Shown: piece by piece, positions 53,444-61,910 of the stretch
How positions within the stretch are numbered: the first letter of the stretch is position 1
How the letters are laid out: the number at the start of each line of letters is the position of its first letter
The notes under the pieces: model-generated
The model's database searches: none
Seen by the model: only the letters and a program-made list of their open reading frames with translations
Told to the model about the DNA's origin: nothing
Origin: Pseudarthrobacter sp. L1SW
GTDB lineage: Bacteria; Actinomycetota; Actinomycetes; Actinomycetales; Micrococcaceae
Reading direction: 5' to 3'
Length of the DNA: 64,000 nucleotides
Assembly: GCF_020809045.1 (NCBI RefSeq)
Contig: NZ_CP078079.1
Coordinates: forward strand, 3,844,001-3,908,000
Made by a program: the position numbers and the translations under genes

Positions 53444-54277
53444 TCACTGAAAGTTGGACCCGGCGGCCAGCTTCTTCAACCCGCCTTTCCGTGGCACCTT
53501 GACCGGTTCCGGCCACCGCGGGGTCAGCTCATCCCCCAGCGTGACGCCACGAAGCTTGCGGTGGAAGAGCGGCAGCACCCAGTCGTGGATCCAGCGCCGC
53601 TGCTGCCGCTCCCACTCGCGCAGGCTGGGCCGTGACGGAGGCTCCCAATCCTTGGGCTTGATCTTGTGGGGCACACCCAGCTGGTCCAGCACCTGCCCTG
53701 CCAGGTACTTGTGTCCTGCCTTGGACATGTGGAGCCGGTCCGAGTCCCACATCCGCCGGTCATGGAAGGCCTCAAGGGACCAATAGTCCACAAGTACCGC
53801 GCCATGCTTTGCCGCAATGGCCCGCACCTTCTGGTTGTAGAAGGTGTTGCGCTTCTTGAGCGGTTCCAGCAGCGCTGAGACCTTGACGTCGAATCCGGTA
53901 AAGAGGACCAGGGTGGCTCCGGTATCTGCCAGCTGTGCAACGAAATTCTCATAGTCAGCCATCAAGGCCACCATGTCCGTCTTGAGGTCCAGGATGTCGT
54001 TGCCGCCGGCGTACAGCGTTACGAGGGTGGGCTTCATGGCCAGTGCCGGGTCCAACTGCTCGCTGATGATCTGCCGGAGGCGTTTGCTCCGGATAGCCAG
54101 GTTCGCGTACCGCCAGCCCGGCTGGGCTTTGGCCAGTTTCTCCGCCACCCGGTCTGCCCAGCCCCGGACCCCGTTGGGCAACCGCTCATCGCGGTCCCCG
54201 ACCCCCTCAGTAAAAGAGTCGCCCAAGGCAACAAACACCCGCCGCCCAGTCTCAGGAAGCAGAGGATTAGAACCCAT
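53444..54277 (-). CDS. SGNH/GDSL hydrolase (paralogue B)
   Basis: ATG 54277 gives 277 residues starting MGSNPLLPETGRRVFVALGD. Blocks GDSFTEGVGD, YAGGNDIL and DRLHMSKAGH supply the catalytic Ser, Asn and Asp/His. It is similar along its length to the hydrolase at 51740-52501 (RVFVALGDSFTEGV, LPNGVRGWADRVAEKL, DYWSLEAFHDRRMWDSDRLH), with a more basic C-terminus (RKLRGVTLGDELTPRWPEPVKVPRKGGLKKLA). It is probably a duplicate with a diverged substrate. Confidence 0.9.
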   Translation of the reverse strand: MGSNPLLPETGRRVFVALGDSFTEGVGDRDERLPNGVRGWADRVAEKLAKAQPGWRYANLAIRSKRLRQIISEQLDPALAMKPTLVTLYAGGNDILDLKTDMVALMADYENFVAQLADTGATLVLFTGFDVKVSALLEPLKKRNTFYNQKVRAIAAKHGAVLVDYWSLEAFHDRRMWDSDRLHMSKAGHKYLAGQVLDQLGVPHKIKPKDWEPPSRPSLREWERQQRRWIHDWVLPLFHRKLRGVTLGDELTPRWPEPVKVPRKGGLKKLAAGSNFQ

Positions 54278-54618
54278 CCGACGAAAGTAACCACCCAAAG
54301 AGACGCCAAGGTAAACGCACAGCAACCAGGATGTGCAGAAGGGCGAGAGCTGCCGGCAGAGTCCGCGGATCTGGGCCAGGATCGGTCCGATCAGCAGCTA
54401 CCGAGTCCTTGTGGCATTTTGCGACCGATGGTCACGATCAGGTAACGTGGGCGGTCGGCCCCAATGCAGGGCCCCGGGCGCCCGATCACTGGACCCCGCT
54501 GCGCCCCTTCGGCGCCTGCTAGCTCTGGCCCCGCCAAGGGGGCCCAAAAATGCTCTCCGCACTCGTGAACGCCTCAAGTGCATCTGTCATTTTTTCCTGC
54601 CATAAGCCCGGAGGTATC
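54278..54618. other. Intergenic region, no gene seen
   Basis: About 340 bp upstream of the GH16 lipoprotein. It contains GC-rich stretches (54465-54545) and a promoter-like GATCAGGTAACGT near 54437, but nothing I can assign firmly. Confidence 0.4.
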
Positions 54619-55599
54619 TTGTTCAAGAAAATAGCCATCGTCATGACCGTGGGTGCTTTGTCCCTGACAGGATGCGGCCTGGCCCCTACGACTAACGGGG
54701 AGGCTGACCCATCCTCGGCCGACGGCACGTCCGCGCCTGTCACTCCAGGCCCAACTGACACAGCCACGGCAGCTCCGGCGGGCACGGCTTCGAACAGCCA
54801 GACTCCAGCTGCGGCCGGGGCAGCCGAGTCGACACCCGTCCCCTCTGCGCCCGCGCCTGCCGCACCGCCCGCGCCTGCCGCACCGCCCGCGCCTGCCGCA
54901 GCGCCTGCGCCTGCGGCTGCCCAGCCAGCCAGCCAGGCTCTCGCGACGACGGGCGACGGTGCGCAGGCAGCCACCGCCTTCGGTTGGGGGCCGGTCCTGA
55001 CGGGCGACGAATTCTCCTACACCGGCGCACCGGACCGGACGAAATGGAGTGTATATAACAGTGCAGGGCATGCAGGCAAAGGCCTGCGCAGCCCCCAGGC
55101 TTGGTCCGTCGCCAACGGTGTAGCCACCGTTAGCGGAGACGCAACCGGCACCACTGGAGGCATGTCAGCAAAATTCGCGGAACAACGGTTTGGCCGTTGG
55201 GAAACGCGCATGAAAACCAATGCGCGGGATCCGAAATACCACCCGGTCCTGATCCTCAACAACAACAGTGCCCCGAATTGCGCCGAGATCGATTATGCCG
55301 AGGGCAGCTCAGTCACCTCCGTGATGAGGTTCTTCCTGCACTACGCCTGTGGTGGAGCGGATTTCCAGACCACAGCGGCGACGCCTGTGGATGGCACCCA
55401 GTGGCACAACTACGCGGTGGAGTGGACCCCGGACGGCATCAGCGGATACGTCGACGGAGTAAAGACCTTCACTGACACGAACCCCGCGCACCAGCCCTCT
55501 ACCGTAATGAAGCAGACATTGCAGCTGGATTGGTTCCCGGACGGCTCCGCCACCAAGCCATCGCAGATGCAGGTCGACTGGGTCCGCGTCTACCAGTAA
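54619..55599 (+). CDS. Family 16 glycoside hydrolase lipoprotein
   Basis: A TTG start at 54619 with GGAGG 4 nt upstream gives 326 residues beginning (M)FKKIAIVMTVGALSLTGC, a clear lipoprotein signal with lipobox LTGC. About 100 residues of Pro/Ala/Thr-rich linker follow, then a GH16 domain with the catalytic motif EIDYAE (two catalytic Glu around the Asp), HNYAVEWTPDGISGYVDG and a final QMQVDWVRVYQ. GH16 enzymes cleave beta-1,3/1,4-glucans, agar-type or related polysaccharides; which one is not clear. It should act outside the cell, tethered to the membrane. Confidence 0.88.
   Translation: MFKKIAIVMTVGALSLTGCGLAPTTNGEADPSSADGTSAPVTPGPTDTATAAPAGTASNSQTPAAAGAAESTPVPSAPAPAAPPAPAAPPAPAAAPAPAAAQPASQALATTGDGAQAATAFGWGPVLTGDEFSYTGAPDRTKWSVYNSAGHAGKGLRSPQAWSVANGVATVSGDATGTTGGMSAKFAEQRFGRWETRMKTNARDPKYHPVLILNNNSAPNCAEIDYAEGSSVTSVMRFFLHYACGGADFQTTAATPVDGTQWHNYAVEWTPDGISGYVDGVKTFTDTNPAHQPSTVMKQTLQLDWFPDGSATKPSQMQVDWVRVYQ
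54850..54903 (+). repeat. Three 18-bp tandem repeats in the GH16 linker
   Basis: Three units of CCCGCGCCTGCCGCACCG (the last with one change) encode repeated PAPAAP. Copy number may vary between strains. Confidence 0.85.
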
Positions 55600-55619
55600 A
55601 GCAGCCCTTTCTGGCGGGG

Positions 55620-56675
55620 CTACCCCTCGGCTTTGCCCTGCCGCCAGTAGCCCATGAAGGCGACCTGCTTCCGGTCGATCCCGACATCCCGCACCAGGTA
55701 CCGGCGCATCTCCTTGATGACCCCGGCTTCGCCCGCGATCCAGGCGTAGAAGGGCATGGCACCGGCGGGCATGTCGGGGTTCTTGCTCGCCTGGATATCG
55801 GCGGTCTCCATGCGTGCCGGCGTCTCCCAGAGGATGTCCACGTCCACGTTGACGTCTTCGGGCTCGGGGCCCGCGCCGCCGTCGGCCGCTTTGATGCCCA
55901 CCCAGCCAGGCACGGGCACGGCCTTGCGCACGGCCTCCTGGAGCAGTTCCCCGTGCGGCCGGGAGCGGCCAATGGAAGCGCCGCGCGCCAGCCAGGTGAT
56001 TTCGACGTTGGCGGGTGACGTCAGCTCCTGGAAGTCCCCTGCTTCGGGTACTTCCAGGAAGGCATGGCCGGTCATGTAGCCGGGCAGGCTTTCCAGGATG
56101 GCGGAGATGGCCGGGACGGACGTTTCGTCGCCGGCGAGCAGGATGCGCTGCGCCAGCCCGGGGCGCCATTCGATGCCCGAGTAGACCTCTGCAGTAATGC
56201 AGTGCGCGGCCCGGTTGTTGGGGCCGATGATGGTGATGGCGTCGCCCGGCTTGGCGTTAAGGGCCCAGTTGGCGGCCGGTCCGCCGTGCCCACGGTCATC
56301 GAAATGCATCACGAAATCCACGTCGATCTCCGGGTATACCGCGTCCAGCCGGGCCCGGCGGACGGTGTAGGTGCGCATCGACCCCCGGACGGCGGGATCC
56401 ATGGCGAGCCATTCGCGGTACCAGCCGGTGGAGGTCATCTCGAAGACGGGAAGGGGCAGGGGTGTGCCGTCTGCCGCCAGGGACGGGATCATGAGCTTGA
56501 TCCGGAGGTCCAGCGTGTCGCCGTGGACGCCGAAGTCCCGCAGCGAGTATCCGCCGAACGTGATCCGCCGGAAGTTGGGGCTGAGTTCCTGGACGGACGT
56601 GACGGTGACTTCGAACGCCAGGGTCATTGGCTCGGTGTTCATCGTCCTTGCGGCGGCGGTTACCTCAGTCTTCAT
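55620..56675 (-). CDS. Siderophore-interacting protein (ferric-siderophore reductase, SIP family)
   Basis: The 351-residue flavoprotein has the FAD-binding N-terminal domain (RITFGGYSLRDFG, MRTYTVRR, DIDFVMH-like VDFVMHFDDRGHGGPAANWALNAKPGDAITIIGP) and the C-terminal SIP domain (LLAGDETSVPAISAILESLP, FYAWIAGEAGVIKEMRRYLVRDVG, GYWRQGKAEG). It reduces Fe(III)-siderophores in the cytoplasm to release iron. It is longer than the common 270-290 residues owing to an N-terminal extension and inserts. The ATG overlaps the ATPase stop as ATGA; it is the last gene of the iron operon. Confidence 0.93.
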   Translation of the reverse strand: MKTEVTAAARTMNTEPMTLAFEVTVTSVQELSPNFRRITFGGYSLRDFGVHGDTLDLRIKLMIPSLAADGTPLPLPVFEMTSTGWYREWLAMDPAVRGSMRTYTVRRARLDAVYPEIDVDFVMHFDDRGHGGPAANWALNAKPGDAITIIGPNNRAAHCITAEVYSGIEWRPGLAQRILLAGDETSVPAISAILESLPGYMTGHAFLEVPEAGDFQELTSPANVEITWLARGASIGRSRPHGELLQEAVRKAVPVPGWVGIKAADGGAGPEPEDVNVDVDILWETPARMETADIQASKNPDMPAGAMPFYAWIAGEAGVIKEMRRYLVRDVGIDRKQVAFMGYWRQGKAEG

Positions 56676-57508
56676 GAAACGAGCTCCAGTTCATTGACGG
56701 GGATGTGGTGGCGTCCAATGGGAATGACCAGGGGTGTCCCGGATACGGGATCCGGAATGACGCGGGATTCGAGGCCGAAGACATCGCGCACCAGGCTTTC
56801 GGTGACCACTTCGAGCGGGGAACCGACAGCCACCACGGCCCCGCTCTTCATGGCGATGACGTTGTCCGCATAACGGGCGGCAAGGTTCAGGTCATGCAGG
56901 ACGATGGCCACAGTGGTGCCGCGCTGGCGGTTCAGGTCCGTGACCAGGTCCAGGACCTCCACCTGGTGCGCAAGGTCCAGGTACGTGGTGGGCTCATCGA
57001 GGAGCAGTACGTCGGTTTCCTGGGCCAGGGCCATCGCGATCCACACGCGCTGCCGCTGCCCGCCGGACAGTTCATCCACGTTCCGCCCTGCGAGGGCCAG
57101 CGTGTCCGTAGCCTCAAGCGCGCGCTGCACGGCGAGATCATGCGGGGACATGTCCCCCTCCCTCCAGCTGCGGAAGAAGCCCTGGTGAGGGTAGCGGCCG
57201 CGGCCCACCAGGTCACGGACCGTGATGCCGTCCGGGGCGGTGGGGTGCTGCGGGAGGAGGCCCAGGGTGCGGGCCAGCTCCCGCGCGGGACGGGAGTGGA
57301 TGTCCTTGCCATCGAGAGTCACTGCGCCGGCCGCGGGTTTCAGGAGCCGGGACAGGCCGCGCAGGAGGGTCGATTTACCACAGGCGTTGGCGCCCACGAT
57401 CATGGTTACCTTGCCCTCGGGGATCTCGGCGGTGAGCCCGTCCACCACGCACCGCTGGTCGTATTTCAGCGTCAGGTCCTTGGCGTTGAGAACTGCCACG
57501 TCAGGCAT
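56672..57508 (-). CDS. Iron-siderophore ABC transporter ATP-binding protein
   Basis: The 278-residue ATPase starts at ATG 57508, overlapping the permease stop by 8 nt. It has Walker A GANACGKST, LSGGQRQRVWIAMALAQ, Walker B VLLLDEPTTYLDLAHQ and IVLHDLNLAARYAD, all typical of FepC/FhuC. It powers the two FecCD permeases. Confidence 0.93.
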   Translation of the reverse strand: MPDVAVLNAKDLTLKYDQRCVVDGLTAEIPEGKVTMIVGANACGKSTLLRGLSRLLKPAAGAVTLDGKDIHSRPARELARTLGLLPQHPTAPDGITVRDLVGRGRYPHQGFFRSWREGDMSPHDLAVQRALEATDTLALAGRNVDELSGGQRQRVWIAMALAQETDVLLLDEPTTYLDLAHQVEVLDLVTDLNRQRGTTVAIVLHDLNLAARYADNVIAMKSGAVVAVGSPLEVVTESLVRDVFGLESRVIPDPVSGTPLVIPIGRHHIPVNELELVS

Positions 57509-58586
57509 CCTTTCGGTTGGCCGTGACCAGGAGCCACAGCAGGAACGGGGCACCGAGCGCGCCGGTGATGACGCCCACGGGCAGGACGGTGCCGTCCAGC
57601 AGCAGGGGGGCAAGGTTGGCGGCCGCGTAGTCGGCCGCAAGGACAATGAGCGCACCCACCAGGGCCGACGCCGGGAGGCTGGCTTTTCCGGCGAAGCGGC
57701 GGGCGATGGGACCCGCCAGGAAGGCGACGAACGAGACCGGGCCGGCGGCCGCCGTCGCCACTGCGGCCAGCGCAACGGCAACGACGACCACCGCCAGGCG
57801 GGTGGCGCCGACCCGGATGCCCAGGCCGGCGGCGGCGTCCGGTCCGAGCTCGAGGATGCGCAGCGGGCCGGCGATGGCTGCCGTGGCGGGAAGCAGGACC
57901 AACAGGGCAAGGGCAAGGACACCGGCGCGGTCCCAGCTGGCGGAGTTCAGGGAGCCGTTGAGCCAGACGAGCGCGTCGGCTGCGGTTCGGATATCTGCCC
58001 GGGTCATCAGGAAGCTGACCACTGCATGCAGCGCGGCGGCGATCCCCACCCCTGACAGGATGAGGCGGTTGCCGGCGGCGTCACCGCGGCCGTTGCCGCT
58101 GGAGATGGCGTAAATGAGGGCCGCGACGCCGAGCGCGCCGGCAAGTGCTGCCCCCGAGACGGCCGCCCCGGAGGCACCGAAAATAACGATGGCCACCACG
58201 GCAGCAGCGCTGGCGCCGTAGCTGATGCCGATGATGTCCGGGCTGGCCAGCGGATTGCGGAGCATCGTCTGGAACAGGGCGCCCGCCAGGCCGAACGCGA
58301 GCCCGATCAGGGTGCCGATGACGGCCCGGGGCAGCTTGTTCTCCATCACGATGAAGCTGGCGCCGGGGATCTTCTCACCGCCGGTCAGGTGGGCGATCAG
58401 GATTTTGAAGAAGTCGGGGATGGTGACCGTGTAGCTGCCCAGCAGGACGGACACGGCAAACAGGACCACGACGGCGGCGGCCAGGATTGCGGTCCGGTTC
58501 AGGCCGCTGCGAAGTGGCAGGAAACGGTAATGTCTTACCGCCGGACCGCCGTCGAATGTTATCTCGCGGGACTTGGTGAGGTTCAC
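57501..58586 (-). CDS. FecCD-family iron-siderophore permease
   Basis: The GTG start at 58586 overlaps the preceding stop as GTGA and gives 361 residues. About nine to ten membrane segments and the FecCD motifs KLPRAVIGTLIGLAFGLAGALFQTMLRNPLASPDIIGISYGAS and PVSFVAFLAGPIARRF are visible. It forms the channel heterodimer with the next permease. Confidence 0.92.
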   Translation of the reverse strand: MNLTKSREITFDGGPAVRHYRFLPLRSGLNRTAILAAAVVVLFAVSVLLGSYTVTIPDFFKILIAHLTGGEKIPGASFIVMENKLPRAVIGTLIGLAFGLAGALFQTMLRNPLASPDIIGISYGASAAAVVAIVIFGASGAAVSGAALAGALGVAALIYAISSGNGRGDAAGNRLILSGVGIAAALHAVVSFLMTRADIRTAADALVWLNGSLNSASWDRAGVLALALLVLLPATAAIAGPLRILELGPDAAAGLGIRVGATRLAVVVVAVALAAVATAAAGPVSFVAFLAGPIARRFAGKASLPASALVGALIVLAADYAAANLAPLLLDGTVLPVGVITGALGAPFLLWLLVTANRKDA

Positions 58587-59674
58587 AGCCCGGCTCCCTT
58601 CCCGCGGCGGATCAGCCAGACGAAAACGGGGGCGCCCACGAGGGCCGTCATGATGCCTGCCGGGACTTCGCCGGGAAGGAGCACCACGCGGCCGATGATG
58701 TCCGCGCCCAGGAGCAGCGCCGGCGCGAGGACCAGCGAGAACGGCAGGATCCAGCGGTAATCGGGGCCGGTCAGGAAGCGGACGGCGTGCGGAATGACCA
58801 GGCCAACGAAGGCAATGGGGCCGGCCAGCGCCGTGGCGGACCCGCACAGCAGCACCACACCGAGGGCTGTGACGCCGCGGGCCAGGCCTACCCTCTGGCC
58901 GAGGCCGCGGGCTATGTCGTCCCCGAGGGCCAGGCTGTTCAGGACGCGCCCGGTCAGGAGCACGATGAGCGCACCGGCGGCGAGGAAGGGCAGTCCGGAC
59001 AGCACCACGGACCAGTCGCGTCCGGCGATACCGCCCACCTGCCAGAAACGGAAGCGGTCCAGGGTGTCCTGGCTGGATACCAGGATGACGTTCATCAGGG
59101 AGTACAGGCCGGCGTTCAGCGCCGCGCCTGCCAGGGCAAGCTTCACGGGGGTGGCACCATCCCGGCCCAGCGAGGCAATGAGGTAAACCACGACGGCGGC
59201 GGCTGCGGCCCCGACGAAAGCGAACCAGATGTAGCCGGAGAGTGAGCCGACACCGAAGACGTAGATGCCGGTGACCACCGCGAGGGCAGCCCCGGCGTTG
59301 ACGCCCATGATGCCCGGATCGGCGAGCGGATTCCTGGCCACGCCCTGCATCGCTGCACCCGCCAGCCCCAGTGCGCCGCCGGCCAGCAGGCCAAGGACGG
59401 TACGGGGAATGCGGGCATGGACCACGGCATGGTCGCCGTTGGCGGGATCAAACGCAGCCAGCGCCTCCCACACCGTGGCCAGGGACAGCCCCCTGGCGCC
59501 GACGGCCAGGGAGGCCCCGGCCAGCAGGGCAAGCACGACGACGGCGGCCAGCAGCCAGGCGGCGCGCTTCCCCCCGAAAGCGCGGGCGCGGGCAGTGTCA
59601 ACTGCCACCTTGGCCGGCACGAAGGTGCCGGACCCCGGCTCGTGGCGCGCCGCCGTCGTCGTACTCTGCGTCAT
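58583..59674 (-). CDS. FecCD-family iron-siderophore permease
   Basis: The 363-residue membrane protein has RIPRTVLGLLAGGALGLAGAAMQGVARNPLADPGIMGVNAGAAL and GPIAFVGLVIPHAVR, the two conserved FecCD regions. It starts 9 bp after the binding-protein gene and overlaps the next permease by 4 nt. Confidence 0.93.
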   Translation of the reverse strand: MTQSTTTAARHEPGSGTFVPAKVAVDTARARAFGGKRAAWLLAAVVVLALLAGASLAVGARGLSLATVWEALAAFDPANGDHAVVHARIPRTVLGLLAGGALGLAGAAMQGVARNPLADPGIMGVNAGAALAVVTGIYVFGVGSLSGYIWFAFVGAAAAAVVVYLIASLGRDGATPVKLALAGAALNAGLYSLMNVILVSSQDTLDRFRFWQVGGIAGRDWSVVLSGLPFLAAGALIVLLTGRVLNSLALGDDIARGLGQRVGLARGVTALGVVLLCGSATALAGPIAFVGLVIPHAVRFLTGPDYRWILPFSLVLAPALLLGADIIGRVVLLPGEVPAGIMTALVGAPVFVWLIRRGKGAGL

Positions 59675-59683
59675 GGAAGGTGC

Positions 59684-60766
59684 TTACTTCACTGCGTCCG
59701 CTGCGGTGGCCAGCTGCGGCAGGAACGTGTCCAGCGACCACGGCAGGCTCAGCGGGGAGGAAGCGGAGATGGACAGCGTGAGGGTGTTGTCCGAATCAGC
59801 CACCAGCGCGCCGTTCTTGATGGCCGGGATCTGGCCGAGGAGGGGATCGGACTTGATGGAGTCCGTGGTGGCGGCGTCCGGCACCCAGGTGACGAAGATG
59901 TCCGATTCGAGCTCGTTGGCCTTTTCAGCGGACCAGGGGATGAAGAATTCCTTGGAGCCCTTGGAATTCTCTTCAACAACGGGCGCAAGCTTCATGCCGA
60001 TTTCGGAGAGGAACCGGGGACGGTTGTCATTGGCCGTGTAGACGTTGACGCCCTCGGCGGAGGCGGGCTCGAGGTTCCCGTAGATGAAGCTCTTGCCGGC
60101 GATCTGCGGGTATTCTGCGACCTTTTCCTTGATGGTGGCCTCGGTGTCGGAGACCAGCTTGGTGGCTTCCGCATCCTTGCCGAGCGCCTTGCCGATGATG
60201 GAGGTGGAGTCCTGCCAGGACGTTCCGTACGCAACTTCGGGGTGGGCCACCACGGGGGCGATCTCGCTGAGCTTCTTGTAGTCCTCTTCCGTCAGGCCCG
60301 AGTAGGCGGCGAGGATGACGTCCGGAGTGAGCTTGGCGATCTCGGTGAAGTTGATGCCGTCGGCCTCGGAGTACTGGACCGGGGCCTTGTCGGAACCGAA
60401 GCCGGCGCCGAGCTCCTCAAGGGCTGCGTCCTTCCAGGGGGTGGAGCCCTGCTCGTTGCCGCCCCACTCGTTCTTGGGAACACCCACGGGGACTACACCC
60501 AGGGCAATGGCGACGTCGTCATTGACCCAGGAAACGGTGGCTACGCGGGTGGGCTGCTTCTCGATTTTGGTCTCGCCGTAAGCATGCTCGATGGTGACGG
60601 GGAACTGGGAGCTGGAGGGGCTGGCGTCGGCAGTGGAGGACGCCGGGCCGGTGGAGCAGGCGGAGAGGGTAAGTGCCGCGGCGGCGAGGACTGCGGTTGC
60701 CTTACCGGCAGACTTGAACAGCGTGCGCCGGGAAGTGTTGCGCCCGGGGAAAAGGGGGGATGTCAC
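59684..60766 (-). CDS. Iron-siderophore ABC transporter substrate-binding lipoprotein
   Basis: The 360-residue protein has a twin-arginine-like basic start (NTSRRTLFKSAGKATAVLAAAALTLSAC) with lipobox LSAC. The body is a family 8 (FhuD/FepB-type) binding protein: QPTRVATVSWVNDDVAIALGVVPVGV, LTPDVILAAYSGLTEEDYKKLSEIAPVVAHPEV. It heads the iron uptake operon behind a DtxR/IdeR-type box. Export could be by Tat (RRTLF) or Sec. Confidence 0.93.
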   Translation of the reverse strand: MTSPLFPGRNTSRRTLFKSAGKATAVLAAAALTLSACSTGPASSTADASPSSSQFPVTIEHAYGETKIEKQPTRVATVSWVNDDVAIALGVVPVGVPKNEWGGNEQGSTPWKDAALEELGAGFGSDKAPVQYSEADGINFTEIAKLTPDVILAAYSGLTEEDYKKLSEIAPVVAHPEVAYGTSWQDSTSIIGKALGKDAEATKLVSDTEATIKEKVAEYPQIAGKSFIYGNLEPASAEGVNVYTANDNRPRFLSEIGMKLAPVVEENSKGSKEFFIPWSAEKANELESDIFVTWVPDAATTDSIKSDPLLGQIPAIKNGALVADSDNTLTLSISASSPLSLPWSLDTFLPQLATAADAVK

Positions 60767-60798
60767 GGAACTCCTTAGGTGAATGAAGCAAACCTAAG

Positions 60799-60817
60799 TA
60801 AGGCTAGCCTACCCTTG
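60799..60817. promoter_or_regulatory. DtxR/IdeR-type iron box
   Basis: TAAGGCTAGCCTACCCTTG matches 14 of 19 positions of the consensus TTAGGTTAGCCTAACCTAA. It lies 33-51 bp upstream of the siderophore-binding-protein start, where a repressor would block transcription when iron is plentiful. Confidence 0.7.
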
Positions 60818-60896
60818 TGGCCATTACGCAAGGTTTTCGTAACTTATTCCTCATGGTGACGAAGGACACAACGCGTTCGGTTCCCGCCGTCGCCGG

Positions 60897-60991
60897 AAAC
60901 GCTCTCTCACTTACCGCCGGAAAAACCCAAACGCTCTATCACCGGGTGATAGAACGTTTGGGGAAATGGCACATTAAGTGAGAGAGCGTTT
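60897..60991. repeat. Nested palindromic element of the GTGAGAGAGC family
   Basis: Outer 17-bp arms (AAACGCTCTCTCACTTA at 60897-60913 and its exact complement at 60975-60991) enclose an inner 18-bp hairpin (60926-60943 with 60945-60962, one mismatch) whose arms carry AAACGCTCTATCAC. It also could terminate the convergent-side lipoprotein transcript. The motif matches the repeat arrays near both rRNA operons. Confidence 0.85.
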
Positions 60992-61002
60992 GATGCTCCG
61001 GG

Positions 61003-61716
61003 TCAGCGGTAGGTGAAGCTCATCAGCACAGCCTTCAGGGTTTGGCCTTCAACACCCCAGTACCACTCTTTTGCCGCCTCGTCGTTTGCGAACGGCTGGC
61101 CCGCGAACACCACGTCGGCGGACAAAACGCGGTTGCCGAGCATGATGAGCCCATGCTGGACCTCCCCGTCCGGCGAGACAGGCAGTCCCGCGGTGAGCCC
61201 CATCCGGTAGGTTGCCGCACCATCAGTGCGGTCAACAAAGAATGACGAGTGGGGCGTTGGAACGGAATGCCCCCGCAGTCCCAGTACGGGGTCCGTCTCA
61301 ATGACGGTCCGGTCCACAGTGCTGGCCACGACGTCGGCAATTTCTCCGGTGTAGATGGAGATTTTCGCCTGGCTGGTGGGATCGGACACCGTTGCCGTGC
61401 CCACGAAAGGCGAGGCGGATGCCTCGAAGAGCTCCGCATGCCAGCCCCTCGGGTATTGGAACGAAAGCCGGCCGTCCGGGAAGGTGAAGGTCACCAGGCT
61501 GTCAGCACTGAAGCCAGGCGGGACCGGCCGCTCCCCTGCCGCGGCCGGGCTTGGCGTGCGGGTCTCGGAAGTGAGGCTCGGTGATGCCGGGGCAGAAGCC
61601 ATGGGCGCCGGGGATGCAGCGCCTTCGGACGAGACGCTGGCCATGCAGCCTGTGAGGGTGAGGGCCGCGACGGCGGTGAGCGCCATGGAGGTGGCGGCGC
61701 GGTGTGCTGGGCGCAT
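61003..61716 (-). CDS. Lipoprotein of unknown function
   Basis: The 237-residue protein has a lipobox (LTLTGC) after a short signal, then a Ser/Pro/Ala-rich linker to about residue 65. The folded part starts VTFTFPDGRLSFQYPRGWHAELFE and resembles PsbP/DUF-type beta-rich lipoproteins, with no catalytic motif I can identify. AAAGG precedes the ATG. It lies downstream of the JetC gene on the same strand, separated by 194 bp holding no gene. Confidence 0.75.
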   Translation of the reverse strand: MRPAHRAATSMALTAVAALTLTGCMASVSSEGAASPAPMASAPASPSLTSETRTPSPAAAGERPVPPGFSADSLVTFTFPDGRLSFQYPRGWHAELFEASASPFVGTATVSDPTSQAKISIYTGEIADVVASTVDRTVIETDPVLGLRGHSVPTPHSSFFVDRTDGAATYRMGLTAGLPVSPDGEVQHGLIMLGNRVLSADVVFAGQPFANDEAAKEWYWGVEGQTLKAVLMSFTYR

Positions 61717-61910
61717 TTGTGGTGCCTTTCAAGGGAAGGCCGCCACCTCATCGGGCGTCAGATGCGGGACCCAGCGTTCCACACGTTGCCCTGCGGGAGG
61801 ATGAAGGCGAATGTTTGATGCCGACCAGCATGGCACCGGAACAACACCCTGCAACAGCACGCGCGCAATATATCCATCGATTTGTTATAAAGCCGGTCGG
61901 CTGGTAACGG

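Noticed and set aside
56672..57922. A 416-codon version of the iron ABC ATPase
   Set aside because: The first 138 residues lie in an alternate frame of the upstream permease; ATG 57508 gives a normal-length ATPase.
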